Assembly (NCBI GenBank): GCA_028455995.1
Contig: JABELC010000009.1
Span: forward strand, 553,501 to 617,500
From: Scleromitrula shiraiana
Taxonomy: Eukaryota > Ascomycota > Leotiomycetes > Helotiales > Sclerotiniaceae
DNA length: 64,000 bases
Direction of reading: 5' to 3'
Position numbers and translations under genes: made by a program. Positions 58,758-64,000 of this stretch are shown here, piece by piece. The stretch's first letter is position 1. Each line of letters starts with the position of its first letter. The notes beneath the pieces were generated by a model that was given only the letters and a program-made list of their open reading frames with translations, searched no databases and was not told where the DNA came from.

Positions 58758-59006
58758 TCAATGATCACATGGTTTGTGCGGTGAGTCGAGTCCGGGTAAG
58801 GCCATTGCATCGCCGTCCGTGTACCAGGTGTATGGCACTGACAATTTCCAGGGACCAGCAGGACCGATCGATGAAGCCGAAAACGGAAGATTTTCCAGAC
58901 CGTAGAAATGTTTGATGCTCAAAGCTTCACCGTCATGGAACAAGACAAGCGTTAGAGAATATATGGTACCTTGCGGTATTAGTTTTGATAATCCCGTGTC
59001 ATTGTT
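58758..59006 (-). other. Possible coding remnant (open frame of about 82 codons without ATG)
   Basis: The minus frame reads as well-balanced protein-like sequence with low repetition (SKLIPQGTIYSLTLVLFHDG, then FYGLENLPF and WKLSVPYTWYTDGDAMALPG) and ends at a stop at 58758. A stop closes it just upstream and no ATG is in frame, so if it is coding it is a fragment or an internal exon. I recognise no family. It stands out because the surrounding kilobases are AT-rich and repetitive. Confidence 0.25.
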
Positions 59007-61897
59007 CTATCAATTGATGCCACATATTTATACTATGGCGAGAATGAGTCGAGAATGAGTCGAGAATGAGGAGATGGCTTGATGAATGTGGCCAGAACCA
59101 AACACTGCTGTATTGTGATGGTGAATATTCAATACTGTTGGAGGAAAATATACTCCGAGGAGATAGTGGTAGATGGCGCACGCCATTTTGTGGGGGAGCT
59201 TCTTGATTTATTCATTGATATTCAATGATTCGATTTAATAATAATGAACTCATCACGTATACAGATTGAACAATACTATCACATCTCCCCGCATTGAGAA
59301 TCTTCTGAAACAAGAAAACAAAAAAGGAAAGGATAAACATTGCACCATAACAACATACCATACGCAATTGTAACTTGACAACTTGACAATTGCAATTGTA
59401 GTTGGTCATTGTTACGGAACATCTTATATTTCGAATACAACTTTAGTGACGAAAAAATAAGAGCCCCAAGTTCGAGGTTCTATTCCAGGGCTGTATAAAG
59501 TATAGAACATCAGGAGGTTCTAGAAGCTCACATTTATATACCGGGGGTAACCGATATTTGTATGGACCATACCAGTATAGTGATTTTATTATTGACCGAA
59601 TGATCTTCGAAATTTTCTCCATAGAATTTGCAGGTTTCTGAAATGGCGTGAGCTGGTAAAGTGGAGAGAGAGTCTTGAGACTAATAACTTATAAAATAAT
59701 AACTTATTAATAAGTGTTTTGGTTGTTGAGAGTGGAAATGGAATATTTCTCAAGGTTGGTTGTTCATAGTTAGCCCTATGGAGGTGAGTAATAATAATAA
59801 TAAGTGACGATTTGTCAATGATTGGTTGATTAGGTAATACCCGGATTGACTCACTAGATAGTGGATTGTTACGATATTACATATATCCTATGAAGTTATA
59901 TTATTAAGAACCTTGGGAGGTACCTATTATTCATGGGTATATATATATGTAGGTACATGTAAGTTGTAACCAATCTATTTATGATATCATCCACTAGCAT
60001 TGGACAATATACTGTATATATAATGAATATAGCTGTATCTAATAAGTAATAAGTAATAAGTATATAATACGTAGATGAAGACGTGAAAGAACAACCAAAA
60101 GTATACAGCCTCATAAAATGTCAACATACAAACTATCACACAATTATCACCCCTACCAATATAAAAATAATATAATATAATATAAGAGATCTCTGTCCTA
60201 AACGGCGATCCAATTACCTCAACATATCAATTTCGTCATCATACCTTGAAGATTCGTTTTATTAAACGCCCTGCCATTGATCTATCGTATACATATGTAG
60301 GTACATAATATGCACAATAGAATACAATCCTCGTAGTATTCGTATAATTTTATACGGAAACAAATTGTCTAATCAATAGCAATAATTCCTCATCGATGAC
60401 ACGGAAACTATAGACTATAGTACAGTCATTCATCAACCAAGTTGGACATCAATTTCTAAATAGGAAAAGTGATGGAAAAATTTCATAGAAAAAATGAAAA
60501 AAATTGAAAAAATTGAAAAAAGTGCCCTGAAGATCCACAAGGCTTACCCCAGATAATCGAAACTAAACGTAATGTCGTACATGGATAAGGGATATTAAAA
60601 AATTTATTTTGTGCAGTTACTGTTATTAACTGGGTAGAGAGCATTTGAGAGAGAAAAAAAAAAATAGATGGGAGGGGAAAATCTTTATATGAGCTAACTA
60701 ATAAACTTTAAAAAATTCTAATGGTCATAATGAATAATAATAAATGATATTAGATATATACTTTTCACCGGCTACTAGATGATATATTGGTGTCGGTAGA
60801 TGAAGAATAGTTATATGTAAATGTAAACATAAACGTAAATATAAACGTAGACGAATCAATTATAATATTCATTCAAGTATCATCAATATAGATCTACTAT
60901 AATTTACTATAATCTACAACCAACCAAACTGCCATATGGGCAAATAGTTAGACCTTCGATACGACATTCGTATTATGTTAGATTCATACCTAGGATACGT
61001 ACCTAGACGCTTAGCATCTGAAACCTTCCTTCTTCCTTCCTCATTCCTCCTTTTCTCTCTTTCCTCTTTCTCTCTATAGAACTAGAAATCCTGATCAATA
61101 ATTAACCGCTTCTAAACGAGAAAGGAAAAGAGGTAAAAGGGAGTAATAAAGTAATAATCCCCACATATTGCATAATGTGAGGGGCATTATTGATGGTGTT
61201 TTTTTTTTCTCCCTTTTTCTTTTTTTCTTTTTTGATACATATACCATTTTGGTAAAGAATCCACTCGATTAGGAATTTATTAGTTATTATATTTTGCATA
61301 TGACTTGAAATTTATTATTATTAGTTCTTTTCTAATATTATTGAGACTGACTGACCGACTGGTTGACCGACTGAATGACTGATGACTATTATCCCAAACC
61401 CTTTTTTTTTTCAAGCTTTAAATGTTTATATAGTTGAAATATTCCACATTATTCCAACAAGGTATTATTTTTCTATGTCATTCATCCCATCATCAGTACA
61501 ATACAATACAATACAATACAATACAATACAATAAATACATCGATATTTTCTTTCATTTCTTTCTTACTGTCGAGTCTTTTAACCTCAATATCGGACAAAG
61601 AAATTTTGGTTACATGTATCAGCTGTACATCATAAATCTTCATACCAAATTAAAACCATATGATTGAAATATATCATTCAATTCTGATCACTTCTCTTTA
61701 CAATTTACAATATCTGAAGATTCACTACAACTTTTTCAAATACTAATAAGCATCACCTGAGTAAAGGAGAAAAGGAAGAGAGTTATTATTATTAATTACT
61801 CATCAACTCTATATATAAGAAAGGTCTACTGGGTGGGAAGTTTCAAAAAAAAAAAAGCCTCTTGTTGGTTAAAAACGCCACCAACAAGCCATAGAAT

Positions 61898-63386
61898 ATG
61901 AAAAAAGATATGCCGGCAACTATGCAGCATAAAGTTACATCATTCTTTCGATCTCATACAAATCACTTCGATCTACCAACTGACGAGAAGAAGAGTTCGA
62001 GAAGTAGACCTGCTATTACTGGCCGTACACCTTCTTCAACTGCTTCTTCTATATCTGGGGACGAACACGCTTCAAAGATGCCGGATAGTCATAAACGTCT
62101 CTCGCTAGGTCTTCATTCACCTAAGACTTCTACAAGGTCAATTCCTCATCATCAAGGAGCTACTGTGGAATATCTGATTGAATCACCTCCTTTGGTTTTC
62201 TATGGTAATACAAGTCAAAGTACTGGGGCTTTACTATCGGGTCAATTGAAGTTATTTATTCATGATGAGAAATTCGCTGTCGAGTCTTTTAAGATGAAGT
62301 TGGCTGTGGAGAAGACAATGAAGAAACCTTTTCATGCACATTGCCCGGAATGTACTCATCAATCGGAGGATCTAACTTCTTGGAACTTTTTACAAGGTCC
62401 AGCTACTTTACAAAAAGGTATATCCAGATAGTCTTTGCTCTCATTCTTCTGCAGACTTGTCATTCTAATATATGTCTATAGGTGAACATGATTTCCCATT
62501 CAGTTTTCTCCTACCGGGTCATCTACCAGCCAGTATGAAAGGGAGTCTCTCAAGTATCGAATATGTCCTTAGAGCAACTATAACTCCCAAGCTTGGCGAA
62601 CCCATTAAACTCTCTCACACCCTCAACATTAAGCGCGCCATCCTACCCAGCGACGCTCCTCGAAACTCGATCCGAATTTTCCCTCCCACAAACTTAACCG
62701 CCAATTGTCAACTTCCTTCCGTCATCTATCCCATCGGTGAAACCACCATCTCAATGCGAATGGATGGCGTTGTAAAAAGAAACGTAGACGCCAAATCGCA
62801 AAACCACTGGAAATTAAAAAGAATGACCTGGCGTCTCGACGAAACCCAGCGAGTAATCTCCCCCGCCTGTCCTAAACACGCCGCCAAAGTAGTCAAAGAA
62901 AATGAAAATAACAAAGGAGCACCTCACCAAGACGTCCGTACCTTGGCTACCGAAGAAATAAAATCTGGCTGGAAAGCCTCCTACGATAACGCAGATGGAG
63001 CAATCGAACTCGAATTTCCCATCTTCATGCGCGACCTCCTACCCGTCTGCGACATGAAATCAAGCGATGGAACAGAAGTCTTCCATCAATTAATCGTGGA
63101 AATGATCGTGAGTGAGGAATTCGCACCAATTAAAAAACCAAGTCAGGTTACACCGACGGGGGGTGCGAGAGTGTTAAGAATGAGCTTTAATGTGGCGGTT
63201 ACGGAGAGGAGTGGGCTGGGCATTTCCTGGGATGAGGAACAACCGCCTACGTATGAGAATGTTCCGGCTAGTCCGCCCGCGTATGGGAAGAGCGAGGTTT
63301 ATGATGGTCCGCCGATTCCGGATTATGAGGATTTGGTTGGGGCGTTGGAGGTGGAGTTGAGGACGAGGGAGGAGGGGAGTCAGTAG
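61898..63386 (+). CDS. Arrestin-related trafficking adaptor (Ldb19/Art1-like)
   Basis: ART proteins recruit the Nedd4-type ligase Rsp5/HulA to plasma-membrane transporters for ubiquitylation and endocytosis. Exons 61898-62417 and 62482-63386 give 474 aa, with one 64-bp intron. The ATG at 61898 is followed by another in frame at 61910; either could be used. Residues 1-85 are Ser/Thr-rich and disordered. The arrestin fold runs from about 86 (EYLIESPPLVFYGN, SGQLKLFIHD), through EHDFPFSFLLPGHLPASMKG, to ARVLRMSFNVAVTE near 410. Cys pairs CPEC (about 150) and CPKH (about 320) are present. The acidic tail has two PPxY motifs, PPTY (428-431) and PPAY (438-441), the expected ligase docking sites. 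The segment KRMTWRLDETQRV and overall layout suggest the Ldb19/Art1 branch rather than PalF or CreD; that subfamily call is from memory of the family. Confidence 0.85.
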
Positions 63387-63847
63387 GAGTTGAACTTGAA
63401 GATGAAGATGAAGTTGAAGATGGGCAGGCATTGATGCATTTTTATGCGTGCGTGCGTGTATGCAGGGATGGGAGGGCGTTACTTGGGCTTGATTCTGTTT
63501 ATTGGTTTACGTTGCGATTGCATTTTTTGAGTCACTCTACTTTACTCATGCATGCATGGATGGATATACCCCCAAATCATCAATCAACTGATAATAGATA
63601 TCGGTTACGGAATAGGAGTTTGTTTTTACATTTACATTTACATTTACATTTACATTTACTTTTACATTTACTTTTATTATGCATTTACATTTATTATGCA
63701 TAAGATTAGAATTATGATTATGATTATGATTATGATTAGAAAACCCCCTTTGGAAAAGACAAAGCTTGATGAACTCTTTCCTTTTGGATTTTTTTTTTTT
63801 TTTTTTTTTCTCTTCCGAGTCGCTTAATTATTGGAATTGCTTGAAAC

Positions 63848-63919
63848 ACTTTTATACTTTTATACTTTTATACTTTTATACTTTTATACTTTTATACTTT
63901 TATACTTTTATACTTTTAC
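63848..63919. repeat. ACTTTTAT octamer tandem repeat
   Basis: Nine head-to-tail copies of ACTTTTAT, the last one ending in C instead of T. Confidence 0.95.
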
Positions 63920-63932
63920 ATATATTCCTTCC

Positions 63933-63967
63933 TCTCTACTCTCTACTCTCTACTCTCTACTCTCTAC
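63933..63967. repeat. TCTCTAC heptamer tandem repeat
   Basis: Five perfect copies of TCTCTAC. Confidence 0.95.
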
Positions 63968-64000
63968 TCTCAGGCTATATTTATATTATATTGCATAAGA

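Larger units (their letters stand above)
55168..61897. other. 6.7-kb gene-free, microsatellite-rich spacer
   Basis: No supported gene lies between rad5 and the arrestin gene. Simple repeats include CATCA/CCATC runs (55495-55620), TTTTC x9 (about 55717-55756), AT runs (about 55890-55910 and 56767-56815), AATCC x8 (about 56401-56440), CTTT arrays (about 57870-57927), AAGCTAGC x4 (about 57927-57955), CTATA x8 (58681-58720) and AATAC x7-8 (about 61498-61532). One unusual minus-strand open stretch without a start codon is at 58758-59006. The AT-rich part (59400-61850) has no long frame. Confidence 0.65.
63387..64000. other. Repeat-rich 3' flank to the window edge
   Basis: No gene is seen. Contains ATTTAC hexamers (about 63626-63690), ATTATG repeats (about 63712-63740), a T19 run (63788-63809 region), ACTTTTAT x9 and TCTCTAC x5. 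Confidence 0.7.

Noticed and set aside
61898..63386. Arrestin as PalF, the partner of the PalH gene in the same window
   Set aside because: The sequence has PPxY motifs and the KRMTWRLDETQRV segment of transporter-directed ART proteins, and it lies about 50 kb from palH.

Overview
The window is nuclear DNA of a filamentous ascomycete. Genes carry several short introns (about 47-75 bp, a few longer) with GTAAGT-like donors, CTRAC/ACTAAC-like branch points and YAG acceptors. The products are typically fungal (PalH, Ste50, Tea4/Bud14, Lag1, alternative NADH dehydrogenase, Rad5), and the spacers are long and full of microsatellites. The style of the proteins and spacers suggests Leotiomycetes, probably Sclerotiniaceae (Botrytis/Sclerotinia-like); that placement is inferred, not proven.

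Layout. 1-6.2 kb: spacer with a tRNA-Arg(ACG) and a decayed, internally deleted copy of a deaminase-family gene. 6.2-12 kb: two minus-strand genes, ceramide synthase and the ambient-pH sensor PalH. 16-22.4 kb: two plus-strand signalling/polarity genes, a Tea4/Bud14-like SH3 protein and the MAPK adaptor Ste50. 24-30.4 kb: an intronless protein of unknown function and a single-pass membrane protein with a Ser/Thr-rich ectodomain (minus). 31.9-41.4 kb: a GNAT acetyltransferase, an external-type NADH dehydrogenase and the AAA ATPase Cdc48. 42-49 kb: a small unknown protein (minus), a GPI-anchored Cys/Ser/Thr-rich protein, a fungal OTT_1508-like deaminase gene with an apparent frameshift, and a basic orphan protein (minus). 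50-55.2 kb: a complex I assembly factor (NDUFAF6-like, minus) that shares a 294-bp divergent promoter with the DNA-damage-tolerance helicase/E3 Rad5. 55.2-61.9 kb: gene-free, repeat-rich spacer. 61.9-63.4 kb: an arrestin-related trafficking adaptor of the Ldb19/Art1 type.

The genes do not form one pathway. They are mostly housekeeping or signalling genes. Several act at the cell surface (PalH, Ste50, Tea4, the ART adaptor, the single-pass protein, the GPI protein), and two serve mitochondrial respiration. No CRISPR array, prophage, intact transposon or secondary-metabolite cluster is visible.

The observations most worth following are the dispersed duplicate of the deaminase-like gene about 41 kb away, which has lost the catalytic segment; the T6 frameshift in the fuller copy; and a GC-AG intron inside the SH3 domain of the Tea4-like gene. 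Exon coordinates were worked out by hand from splice consensus and frame continuity, without transcript data.
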